DNA of 64,000 nucleotides from JAALLB01 sp964502215 (lineage in GTDB: Bacteria > Pseudomonadota > Alphaproteobacteria > Rhizobiales > Rhizobiaceae): assembly GCA_964502215.1 (NCBI GenBank), contig CAZCUN010000013.1, forward strand, positions 1 to 64,000, written 5' to 3'. Below are positions 34,162 through 41,374 of this stretch, in pieces. The notes beneath the pieces were generated by a model. That model saw only the letters and a list, made by a program, of their open reading frames with translations. It was not told the DNA's origin and made no database searches. Every line of letters starts with the position of its first letter. Positions within the stretch are counted from its first letter, which is position 1. A program made the position numbers and the translations under genes.

Positions 34162-35454
34162 ATGCGTTTAGGCGGTAGGCTTCAGGCGGCAATAGAAGTT
34201 TTAGATGATATAGATGCGCGCAAACGCCCTGCGGGTGACGCCCTTCGTGATTGGGGATTGGCGCATCGCTTTGCTGGCTCTGGCGACCGTGCGGCAATAG
34301 GTAATCTGGTTTATGATTGTCTTCGTCAAAAAAGCTCGCTTAAATACTTGGCAGGAAGTGAAGCAAACAATGCTTTGGTATTTTCACTTTTAGTCAACAG
34401 TTGGAAAATGAGCGAAGAGGAACTGCGTGAAACTTTGGATGGCGATAAATTCGCCCCTGAACTTCCAACGCCAGAACAATTTTCAGCAATGGCATCACGC
34501 AATTTAAGCGACGCAGAATTACACATACAAGCAGATGTTCCTGAATGGTGTATTCCAAGTTTTGAAGCAAATTTTGATGATGATTGGGTTGAAGAAGCAA
34601 AAGCTTTTGCAAATCGGCCTCCGTTAGATATGCGGGTTAATACGCTTAAATCATCACGTGATAAAGTTTTAAAGCAACTTGGCAAGCAGGACGCTTACCC
34701 AACAAAGATTGCAAGACACGGTATTCGCATTGAAAGTAATAAACCTTTTGCAAGACAGCCTAATGTGCAAGCAGAAGAAACGTTTCAAAAAGGGCGTTTT
34801 GAAATTCAGGATGAGGGAAGCCAAATTGTTGGTGATCTAATTTTTGCACGCGCTGGTGAAAGTATTATGGATTATTGTGCTGGCGGCGGTGGTAAGACAT
34901 TATCGCTTTCTGCAAGCATGGAAAACAAAGGCCAAATCCACGCTTATGATTCTGATAAGTCGCGCTTGGCACCTATCCATGACAGATTAAAACGTGCTGG
35001 CACGCGTAATGTACAGGTACATTCGCCTAACTCTGATCTATCGGCTTTGGTTGGGAAAATGGATAAGGTTGTCATTGATGCCCCATGCACAGGCTCAGGC
35101 ACTTGGCGCAGAAGACCTGATGCAAAATGGCGCTATGATGAAAAAAACCTTGAGACACGGATTGAACAACAAGAAGAAGTCTTAACCCAAGCCGCCCCAT
35201 ATGTGAAAGCTGGTGGGCATCTGGTTTATATAACCTGTTCAATTTTTCCGGAAGAAAATGAAAATCAAGTTTACGCTTTCACGGAAGATAATCCTGAATT
35301 TGAAATTGTTTCAGCGGGTGAGGTTTGGCAAGATATATTTGGTTTTGATAAACCTGCACCTTGGTCATCTGATATGAAGACGATAACACTCACCCCAGCC
35401 TCAACTGGAACAGATGGATTTTTCTTCTGTGTTATGGAACGAAAAGCTAATTAG
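34162..35454 (+). CDS. RsmB/NOP-family RNA (cytosine-5-)-methyltransferase
   Basis: 430 residues. Residues 1-140 are an N-terminal RNA-binding region. The SAM-dependent domain follows: IMDYCAGGGGKTLSL (SAM loop), VVIDAPCTGSGTWRRRPDAK (motif IV, Pro-Cys) and YITCSIFPEENENQV (motif VI, catalytic Thr-Cys). The two cysteines are the pair used by m5C methyltransferases for nucleophilic attack and product release. The likely target is 16S rRNA, C967 in E. coli RsmB, but related family members act on other sites. The position between guaB and guaA is a common alphaproteobacterial order. Confidence 0.9.
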   Translation: MRLGGRLQAAIEVLDDIDARKRPAGDALRDWGLAHRFAGSGDRAAIGNLVYDCLRQKSSLKYLAGSEANNALVFSLLVNSWKMSEEELRETLDGDKFAPELPTPEQFSAMASRNLSDAELHIQADVPEWCIPSFEANFDDDWVEEAKAFANRPPLDMRVNTLKSSRDKVLKQLGKQDAYPTKIARHGIRIESNKPFARQPNVQAEETFQKGRFEIQDEGSQIVGDLIFARAGESIMDYCAGGGGKTLSLSASMENKGQIHAYDSDKSRLAPIHDRLKRAGTRNVQVHSPNSDLSALVGKMDKVVIDAPCTGSGTWRRRPDAKWRYDEKNLETRIEQQEEVLTQAAPYVKAGGHLVYITCSIFPEENENQVYAFTEDNPEFEIVSAGEVWQDIFGFDKPAPWSSDMKTITLTPASTGTDGFFFCVMERKAN

Positions 35455-35468
35455 GCGATATTATATCC

Positions 35469-36179
35469 ATGAATGAATATCTCTTAGACTTCTGGCAGGA
35501 TTTTTCTAGGCCTGAAAATATTATTGGCCATTTGGCTTATATTTTATTGATCACTTCCATGATGATGCGCAACATCAATTGGTTACGCGCACTTGCTATT
35601 CTGTCTGGTTCGATCTCAGCATTTTATTATTGGACGCTTGATGACAAAGTGTCGATGACTTGGGAATTTCTCTTTACATTGGTCAATATATTTCAGTTGC
35701 TAATTTTACAGCTAGAAAATAGACGGGGTAGTTTTAGTGAGGATGAGAATTATTTTATTCAAACTTGCTTACCCTCAGTAGAGCGCGCTCATGCTAGACG
35801 TCTTGTTAAATTGGGTGCATGGACACAAGTTGAAGAAGATCAGATTTTAATGGCCGAAGATACAAAGCCTGATCAAATGAAGTTTCTTGTAAGCGGTACA
35901 GCAAGTGTCAGCCATTCTGGGCGTAAAATAGGGACAGTACATAAGGGCGATTTTTTGGGTGAGATGAGTTATCTAACAGGTAAAATGGCATCTGCAACTG
36001 TAACCACAAATGAAACAGTTCGGTATTTGGCATTTGACCAAACTAGATTGCGTGAACATCTTTCACGAAATATAGAAGTCCGCCACGCACTTGAAGTTAG
36101 CTTTAATCGCAATCTTGCTGAGAAACTTGTAAAATCCAACGAGAACGAAAGAGAAAATTCTTCTGCAAACCGTGTGTAA
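35469..36179 (+). CDS. Popeye-like membrane protein with cyclic nucleotide-binding domain
   Basis: 236 residues: three predicted transmembrane helices within residues about 15-82 (IGHLAYILLITSMMM, LRALAILSGSISAFYYW, WEFLFTLVNIFQLLILQL) and a cyclic nucleotide-binding-fold domain at about 90-215 (DQMKFLVSGTASVSHSG, GTVHKGDFLGEMSYLTG). This three-helix plus CNBD layout is that of Popeye-domain proteins. The phosphate-binding cassette is altered: the usual Arg after GE(L)xL..(P)RxA is missing (KMASATV), so cyclic nucleotide binding may be lost or changed. It is the middle gene between the rsmB-like gene (14 bases) and guaA (48 bases). Confidence 0.8.
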   Translation: MNEYLLDFWQDFSRPENIIGHLAYILLITSMMMRNINWLRALAILSGSISAFYYWTLDDKVSMTWEFLFTLVNIFQLLILQLENRRGSFSEDENYFIQTCLPSVERAHARRLVKLGAWTQVEEDQILMAEDTKPDQMKFLVSGTASVSHSGRKIGTVHKGDFLGEMSYLTGKMASATVTTNETVRYLAFDQTRLREHLSRNIEVRHALEVSFNRNLAEKLVKSNENERENSSANRV

Positions 36180-36227
36180 GTTAAAACATTAATTGCCACG
36201 GTATGTTTGATAATTTAAATCCTTAAT

Positions 36228-37784
36228 ATGACAACACCATCTAATTCTTTACTCATCATTGATTTCGGATCGCAGGTTACTCAACTCATCGCAAGGCGTG
36301 TGCGCGAAACGGGTGTCTATTGTGAAATCCATCCGTTTAACTCAGCCTCGCAAGCCTTTGCAAATATGAACCCAAAAGCAGTTATCTTTTCAGGTGGACC
36401 AGCTTCTGTTCCAGAAGAAGGTTCACCCCGCGCTCCGCAAGAAGTTTTCGATAGTGGCTTACCAATCATGGGGATTTGCTACGGACAACAAACGTTGTGC
36501 GCGCAATTAGGCGGCGTTGTTGAAGGTGGTCATCACCGCGAATTTGGTGCTGCTGATATTGAAATTCATAAAGTTAGCCCATTGTTTGATGGCGTTTGGC
36601 AAGAAGGTGGCAAATATCCTGTTTGGATGTCGCACGGAGATCGCGTCACAAAATTACCTGATGGCTTTGAAGTGGTTGCAACATCGCCTAATGCACCTTG
36701 CGCAATTGCAGTTGATGAGACCCGTCAATATTACACGACGATGTTTCATCCTGAAGTGGTGCATACGCCTGATGGCGCAAAAATTCTGGAGAACTTTGTT
36801 CACAAGATTGCAGGCATCGAAAGCGATTGGTCGATGTCAGCTTATAAAGACAAAGCCATTGAAGCTATTCGTGAACAAGTTGGCGATAAAAAAGTTATAT
36901 GCGGTTTATCAGGTGGCGTGGACTCATCTGTTGCCGCTCTTCTCATTCACGAAGCAATTGGCGATCAGCTAACTTGTATTTTAGTAGATCACGGCTTAAT
37001 GCGCATGAATGAGGCTGAAGAAGTCGTCTCCATGTTTAATGAGCATTACAACATCCCACTCATCCATGTGGATGCATCTGATATGTTCATCAATGCGCTT
37101 GAGGGGGAGGCTGATCCTGAAACCAAACGCAAAACCATTGGCAAGCTTTTCATCGATGTCTTTGAGACAGAAGCGAAGAAACTTGGTGGGGCAGATTTTC
37201 TGGCACAAGGAACGCTATACCCTGATGTGATTGAAAGTGTGTCTTTCACAGGTGGGCCTTCAGTTACGATTAAAAGCCATCACAATGTTGGCGGGCTGCC
37301 AGAACGTATGAACATGCAATTAGTCGAACCTCTACGCGAGCTTTTCAAAGACGAAGTGCGCGTGCTTGGTCGTGAACTTGGGTTGCCAGATAAATTCGTT
37401 GGTCGCCATCCATTCCCAGGCCCTGGCCTTGCAATCAGATGCCCAGGCGGCATTACACGTGACAAACTTGAAATCTTACGCCAAGCAGATGCAATTTATT
37501 TAGACGAAATCAGAAACGCTGGTCTGTATGATGAAATCTGGCAGGCCTTCGCAGTGCTATTACCAGTTCAAACAGTTGGCGTCATGGGCGATGGTAGGAC
37601 GTATGAATTTGTATGTGCGTTAAGAGCCGTTACTTCAGTTGATGGCATGACCGCAGATTTTTATCCCTATGACATGAAGTTCTTAGGAAAAGCCGCAACC
37701 CGCATCATCAATGAAGTGCGTGGCATTAATCGTGTTGTTTATGATGTAACAAGCAAACCCCCAGGCACAATTGAATGGGAGTGA
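36228..37784 (+). CDS. guaA: GMP synthase (glutamine-hydrolysing)
   Basis: Converts XMP to GMP with ATP and glutamine. Residues about 7-195 are a class I glutamine amidotransferase with the nucleophile in GICYGQQTLC and the His-Glu pair in MFHPEVVHT. Residues about 200-395 are the ATP pyrophosphatase domain with the P-loop GLSGGVDSS. The C-terminal dimerisation domain ends DVTSKPPGTIEWE, the expected terminus. Length 518 is normal. It acts directly after guaB, encoded upstream in the same direction. Confidence 0.97.
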   Translation: MTTPSNSLLIIDFGSQVTQLIARRVRETGVYCEIHPFNSASQAFANMNPKAVIFSGGPASVPEEGSPRAPQEVFDSGLPIMGICYGQQTLCAQLGGVVEGGHHREFGAADIEIHKVSPLFDGVWQEGGKYPVWMSHGDRVTKLPDGFEVVATSPNAPCAIAVDETRQYYTTMFHPEVVHTPDGAKILENFVHKIAGIESDWSMSAYKDKAIEAIREQVGDKKVICGLSGGVDSSVAALLIHEAIGDQLTCILVDHGLMRMNEAEEVVSMFNEHYNIPLIHVDASDMFINALEGEADPETKRKTIGKLFIDVFETEAKKLGGADFLAQGTLYPDVIESVSFTGGPSVTIKSHHNVGGLPERMNMQLVEPLRELFKDEVRVLGRELGLPDKFVGRHPFPGPGLAIRCPGGITRDKLEILRQADAIYLDEIRNAGLYDEIWQAFAVLLPVQTVGVMGDGRTYEFVCALRAVTSVDGMTADFYPYDMKFLGKAATRIINEVRGINRVVYDVTSKPPGTIEWE

Positions 37785-37792
37785 GTAAGTGG

Positions 37793-37903
37793 TTTTCAGC
37801 TTGTCTGAAAATCAATCAATTGAGAATTGATTTAAACTTACGAACGCGTGAAGCCATAGCGCAACGCAAAGTGTGTTTTCAGCTTGTCTGAAAATCAATC
37901 AAT
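37793..37903. repeat. Duplicated 28-bp hairpin sequence after guaA
   Basis: The 28 bases at 37793-37820 recur exactly at 37876-37903, 83 bases apart. Each begins with a hairpin, TTTTCAG-CTTGT-CTGAAAA, followed by TCAATCAAT. The second copy overlaps the 3' end, including the stop, of the small minus-strand gene. No T-tract follows on either strand, so they are not standard terminators. Confidence 0.85.
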
Positions 37904-38113
37904 CTTTACAAAAACAAGTTCTGAAATATTGCCGTGTTCGTATACCCATGCTTCACGGTCGCCTTTGAAGAAGCGGCGGTCAGGGGGACAGATTTCTGGG
38001 TTCATGTCAGCAATATCAAGCAGAACATCATCCATCTCTTCAGCAAATTTATCAGCTGCTGCCATATCAGTCATTTCCATTGGGAATTCATTATCACCAT
38101 TTTTGATGCTCAT
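37895..38113 (-). CDS. Small acidic hypothetical protein
   Basis: 72 residues from the ATG at 38113, chosen because GGAG lies 9 bases upstream; a longer start at 38128 (77 residues) lacks a ribosome binding site. The protein is acidic and has a central methionine/aspartate-rich stretch (MAAADKFAEEMDDVLLDIAD) and a C-terminal part with PPDRRFFKGDREAWVYEHG. The composition is that of a real cytoplasmic protein. No family is recognised. The opposite-strand frame over the same region is Ser-rich and less protein-like. Confidence 0.65.
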   Translation of the reverse strand: MSIKNGDNEFPMEMTDMAAADKFAEEMDDVLLDIADMNPEICPPDRRFFKGDREAWVYEHGNISELVFVKID

Positions 38114-38230
38114 TTGGGCGTACTCCATACGATTCGCTTAATCTGACCTTAGTTTGCCGTAACTTGGTAAGCAGGGAGTTAATGGATAGTAAGCAGAAGG
38201 TTAATTTAGGAAGTAATCCTCCAAATCATA

Positions 38231-38267
38231 AAAACAAAAACCACCACTCAAGGAAATGAGCGGTGGT
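38231..38267 (-). terminator. Intrinsic terminator of the candidate small RNA
   Basis: On the minus strand an 11-bp stem with six-base loop TTTCCT is followed directly by TTTTTGTTTT. On the plus strand the stem contains an A-C mismatch and no T-tract follows, so it works leftward only. Confidence 0.8.
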
Positions 38268-38400
38268 AATGTTTATGATTTTAGGTGGGAGGGAATCCTA
38301 AAATCAACATCTAATATTAAAGCTCATCCGGGTAAGGGGGGCCGGATGAGCTATAGATATGATAACCATTTTGGGTGGGGCAGGTGGGTTATCAAACCGA
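38231..38400 (-). ncRNA. Candidate trans-acting small RNA with C-rich (anti-Shine-Dalgarno-like) hairpin loops
   Basis: Read on the minus strand, this intergenic stretch forms consecutive hairpins: GATAACC/GGTTATC (38387-38393 with 38361-38367), an 11-bp perfect stem AGCTCATCCGG/CCGGATGAGCT (38342-38352 with 38321-38331), GATTTTAGG/CCTAAAATC (38297-38305 with 38277-38285), then an 11-bp stem ACCACCGCTCA/TGAGTGGTGGT (38257-38267 with 38240-38250) closed by one G-U pair and followed by TTTTTGTTTT. The last is a classic intrinsic terminator and fixes the strand. Loops are C-rich: CCCCACCC, CCCCCCTTAC and ATTCCCTCCCA. This layout resembles alphaproteobacterial sRNAs with CCUCC-type anti-Shine-Dalgarno loops (cuckoo/alpha-r14 type). 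The promoter is not certain. Confidence 0.6.
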
Positions 38401-38589
38401 GAAATATATTCTCGATGACTCATAGATAGTAAACTTGAACGGATCATGATGTGCATTTTGACACACTGTGCAAAACATTTACTTTGTCTGGTAATGTCAA
38501 AGTAACGAGGAATTAATTGAATAAGCCTTGCCCGTGAGCCATTCGCGCTTTAGGAGTCGTATTAGTATCTTTATGGAGATTGATTTTAA
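38401..38589. other. sbmA upstream region
   Basis: Contains a hairpin CGAGAA-ATATA-TTCTCG at 38398-38414 and an 8-bp perfect inverted repeat TTACTTTG (38479-38486) / CAAAGTAA (38498-38505), which could be an operator. It should hold the sbmA promoter and, on the other strand, that of the small RNA. A TTGACA on the minus strand at 38501-38496 lies within the inverted repeat, but its -10 is poor. Confidence 0.35.
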
Positions 38590-39840
38590 ATGTTTCATTC
38601 GTTTTTTCCAAACCCAAGAGTGTTTTTTCCATCTTTTTTGATCTGGAGCGCTTTTTGTATGTTTCTTTGGCATGTTGCTGGAGCAAGTGGTTGGGGAAAT
38701 TACATTGGTCTGCCACAAGAAGAAGGCGCAGGCCAAGTGGCGACACTTCGGTTCTTTTGGACGAATGATATCATCTGGTATTATATCTATTACATTATAT
38801 GCGCTGCGATTTTTACAGCCTTTTGGTTTAAGATGGCACCTCATAGATGGCAGTGGTGGTCTGTCGTTGGTTCTGCTTTCATTATTTTCAGTGTTGGTTA
38901 TTCAGTTCAAGTAAGTGTTGCACTTAATAATTGGCGTGGACCATTTTTTGATAAAATAAATCAGGCAATAAACGAAAAAGATTTACCAGCCTCAGAACTT
39001 TATTGGGGCTTGTTGGATTTCGCATTAATCGCATTTGTCTTTGTTGCTGTAATCGTCATGGTTCGCTTTTTCACAAGCCATTATCTGTTTCGCTGGCGCA
39101 AAGCTATGACTGAATATTACCAAGAGAATTGGGGTAACCTTCGTCATATCGAGGGTGCATCTCAACGCGTACAAGAAGATACGCAACGCTTTGCAAAGAC
39201 AATTGAAGACTTAGCAACAAGCGCAATAGATGCCGTTCTTACCTTGATAGCCTTTATGCCAATTCTTATTCGCTTGGGTGAGAACGTAACCGAATTGCCA
39301 ATTATTGGTGCAGTTCCTTATCCTCTGGTTGTTGCCGCAATTGGCTGGTCTTTGTTCGGTACGGTTTTATTGGTGGTAGCAGGCATTAAATTGCCGGGTC
39401 TTTATTTTAACAATCAGCGCGTTGAGGCAGCTTATCGTAAAGAGCTTGTCTACGGTGAGGATGATATAGAGCGTGCACAACCGCCAACACTTTGGGAATT
39501 ATTTGACCACGTGCGCCAAAACTATTTCCGTCTTTATTTCCATTACATGTATTTCAACGTTGCAAGATATATGTATTTGCAAGCAGATAATATCTTCACA
39601 ATTTTGATTCTAATTCCAAGCTTTGCTGCCGGTACTTTAACACTTGGGCTATTCCAGCAAATCGCTTCTGCTTTTGGCCAGGTATCAAACTCATTCCAGT
39701 ATTTGGTAAATTCTTGGAGTACGATTGTAGAGCTTCTGTCTATTCACAAACGCCTTAGAGCTTTCGAAGCTGTTTTAGATGGGGAAGAATTGCCAACAGA
39801 AGACAAAGAGTATCTTGCAGGTGTAGAACCTTCTGAATAA
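38590..39840 (+). CDS. sbmA: Peptide antibiotic transporter SbmA/BacA
   Basis: Inner-membrane importer of antimicrobial peptides and very-long-chain modified substrates; BacA in rhizobia and Brucella is needed for chronic infection of hosts. 416 residues with about 7-8 transmembrane helices. Family blocks include SVALNNWRGPFFDKINQAI, RFFTSHYLFRWRKAMTEYY, RHIEGASQRVQEDTQRFA and ANIFTILILIPSFAAGT-like DNIFTILILIPSFAAGT. There is no ATP-binding domain, as expected for SbmA rather than BclA-type proteins. GGAG lies 11 bases before the ATG. It is preceded by the candidate small RNA on the opposite strand. Confidence 0.95.
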   Translation: MFHSFFPNPRVFFPSFLIWSAFCMFLWHVAGASGWGNYIGLPQEEGAGQVATLRFFWTNDIIWYYIYYIICAAIFTAFWFKMAPHRWQWWSVVGSAFIIFSVGYSVQVSVALNNWRGPFFDKINQAINEKDLPASELYWGLLDFALIAFVFVAVIVMVRFFTSHYLFRWRKAMTEYYQENWGNLRHIEGASQRVQEDTQRFAKTIEDLATSAIDAVLTLIAFMPILIRLGENVTELPIIGAVPYPLVVAAIGWSLFGTVLLVVAGIKLPGLYFNNQRVEAAYRKELVYGEDDIERAQPPTLWELFDHVRQNYFRLYFHYMYFNVARYMYLQADNIFTILILIPSFAAGTLTLGLFQQIASAFGQVSNSFQYLVNSWSTIVELLSIHKRLRAFEAVLDGEELPTEDKEYLAGVEPSE

Positions 39841-39854
39841 TCTTTGGGCAGATT

Positions 39855-39898
39855 TTACGCATCGCCTTGCCGTTGGATTAATGGCAAGGTCAGCGTAA
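39855..39898 (+). other. Compound hairpin in the sbmA 3' region
   Basis: Outer stem TTACGC (39855-39860) with GCGTAA (39893-39898) encloses inner stem CCTTGCC (39865-39871) with GGCAAGG (39883-39889), separated by a small asymmetric internal loop. No T-tract follows. It could be a Rho-dependent end, an mRNA-stabilising structure or a repeat element. Confidence 0.5.
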
Positions 39899-40023
39899 GG
39901 AAGTTCTGGATTGAGCTTTACATTATAACTGTTGTTTTTGTTTATTGTTCAATCGTGCTCTGGCTTTTTTAATACCAATTGTCATAGTGTGTTGTAACGT
40001 TAGGCTGGAAAAAGGGAATTATC

Positions 40024-40599
40024 ATGCTCACGCTAGTTTTAGGCGCTGTTCTGTTCATTGCAATGCATCTTGTTCGTATCGTTGCACCAAATTTTAGAAA
40101 TGCAGCTATTGCAAAGCTTGGTGAGAATGGCTGGAAAATATTTTATACGGTTGTGTCTATATTAGGTGTCTATCTTATGGGTAGAGGCTACGGTGCTTAT
40201 CGCGCAGAAGGCTCGCCAATTGTCTATGATCCACCCTTATGGATGGGGCATATGACACTATTATTGATGGCTTTGGCTTTTATCTTTATTGTAGCTGCGC
40301 AAATTCCATCTGCAGGATACATAAAAGCAAAGCTTAAACATCCAATGCTAATTGGTATTAAAGTATGGGCGGTGGCGCATTTATTGATTAATGGCGATCT
40401 TGCAAGTTTGATTTTATTTGGGTCGATGCTGGCTTGGGCGGTAATTGCATTAATTGCAATTAAAAAACGTGGGGGTCAGCCGCCTGCTGTATCTTCTATT
40501 AAGCCAGACATTATTGCCGTAATTATCGGTTTAATTCTTTGGGTTGGTTTTGCAATATGGGTTCACACTTGGTTGATTGGTGTTCCAGCGATTGCATAA
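40024..40599 (+). CDS. NnrU family membrane protein
   Basis: 191 residues with about five to six transmembrane helices. The blocks AMHLVRIVAPNFRNA, VYDPPLWMGHMTLLLMALAFI and KLKHPMLIGIKVWAVAHLLINGD match NnrU, first described next to nitric-oxide-responsive denitrification genes and related to the 15-cis-zeta-carotene isomerase Z-ISO. KHPM and AHL histidines may bind haem, as in Z-ISO. No denitrification genes are nearby, so its role here is unknown. Confidence 0.87.
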   Translation: MLTLVLGAVLFIAMHLVRIVAPNFRNAAIAKLGENGWKIFYTVVSILGVYLMGRGYGAYRAEGSPIVYDPPLWMGHMTLLLMALAFIFIVAAQIPSAGYIKAKLKHPMLIGIKVWAVAHLLINGDLASLILFGSMLAWAVIALIAIKKRGGQPPAVSSIKPDIIAVIIGLILWVGFAIWVHTWLIGVPAIA

Positions 40600-40653
40600 G
40601 TTTCGCGTTATCGCTACAAGAGCAATAAGTTTAGCTAATTCGGATTTGAGAGC

Positions 40654-41337
40654 ATGTCAGACGACAGTTTTATGCGCGAAGTTGAAGAAGAACTTCGTAG
40701 CGACAAAGTAAGTGAATTTTGGAAAAAATATAAAGTCTTCGTTATCGGTGGCGCTGTAGCAATTGTTATCGGCACTGCTGGATTTCGTTTTTGGGAATCT
40801 TATACCCAAAAAGCAGCAGGTGAATCTGGTGACCAGTTTCTAAATGCGATTACGCTTTCAAATGACGGCAAGCACGAAGAAGCAATTGCAGAGTTAGAAA
40901 CATTGAGTAAAGACGGTGTTGGCGAATATCCAGTTCTTGCACAAATTAGAATAGCCGCTGAGTATTCTAAAAAAGGTGAGCCGCAAAAAGCAATAGAAGC
41001 ATTCGACACAATCGCTAATGATACAAGCTTAAATGAAACTATGAGAAACGTTGCGCGCCTTCGCGCGGGTCTCTTGCTGGTTGATCATGGTTCTTATGAT
41101 GAAGTTTCCGATAGACTACAATTAATGTCAGAAACTGGAAAATCTTTCCGCCATTCGGCACGTGAAGGTTTAGGGCTTTCTGCTTGGAAGCATAAGAAAT
41201 ATGATGATGCTTTAGTATGGTTTCAAGCGATTGCAGATGAGCAAGAAACACCAAATGGTGTGCGCGCACGTGCAGCAGTAATGCTTCAATTACTTGCAGG
41301 CAAGGGCTTTACTACAGAAGAAAAAGAAGCCAGTTAA
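40654..41337 (+). CDS. YfgM-like membrane-anchored TPR protein
   Basis: 227 residues: a short cytoplasmic N-terminus, one transmembrane helix (KVFVIGGAVAIVIGTAGFRF, about residues 27-46) and a TPR_21-type periplasmic domain with QFLNAITLSNDGKHEEAIAEL and PQKAIEAFDTIAND. YfgM in E. coli works with the periplasmic chaperone network and PpiD at the Sec translocon. The der gene follows after 37 bases. In many proteobacteria bamB sits between them; here it does not. Confidence 0.85.
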   Translation: MSDDSFMREVEEELRSDKVSEFWKKYKVFVIGGAVAIVIGTAGFRFWESYTQKAAGESGDQFLNAITLSNDGKHEEAIAELETLSKDGVGEYPVLAQIRIAAEYSKKGEPQKAIEAFDTIANDTSLNETMRNVARLRAGLLLVDHGSYDEVSDRLQLMSETGKSFRHSAREGLGLSAWKHKKYDDALVWFQAIADEQETPNGVRARAAVMLQLLAGKGFTTEEKEAS

Positions 41338-41374
41338 TTTTACCACTGAACACACTTCGGTTAAGGCGATACGC

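Noticed and set aside
37884..38141. Plus-strand open frame opposite the small acidic gene
   Set aside because: Its product is Ser-rich and not protein-like, while the minus-strand frame has a GGAG site and a normal composition.
38277..38393. Plus-strand reading of the hairpins as G-quadruplex or GGA-loop (CsrA-sponge-like) RNA
   Set aside because: On the plus strand loops are G-rich, but the last stem has a mismatch and no T-tract. The minus strand has the complete terminator.
40500..40600. Denitrification locus suggested by nnrU
   Set aside because: No nir, nor or nnrR-like gene is present; nnrU-type proteins also occur outside denitrification clusters.
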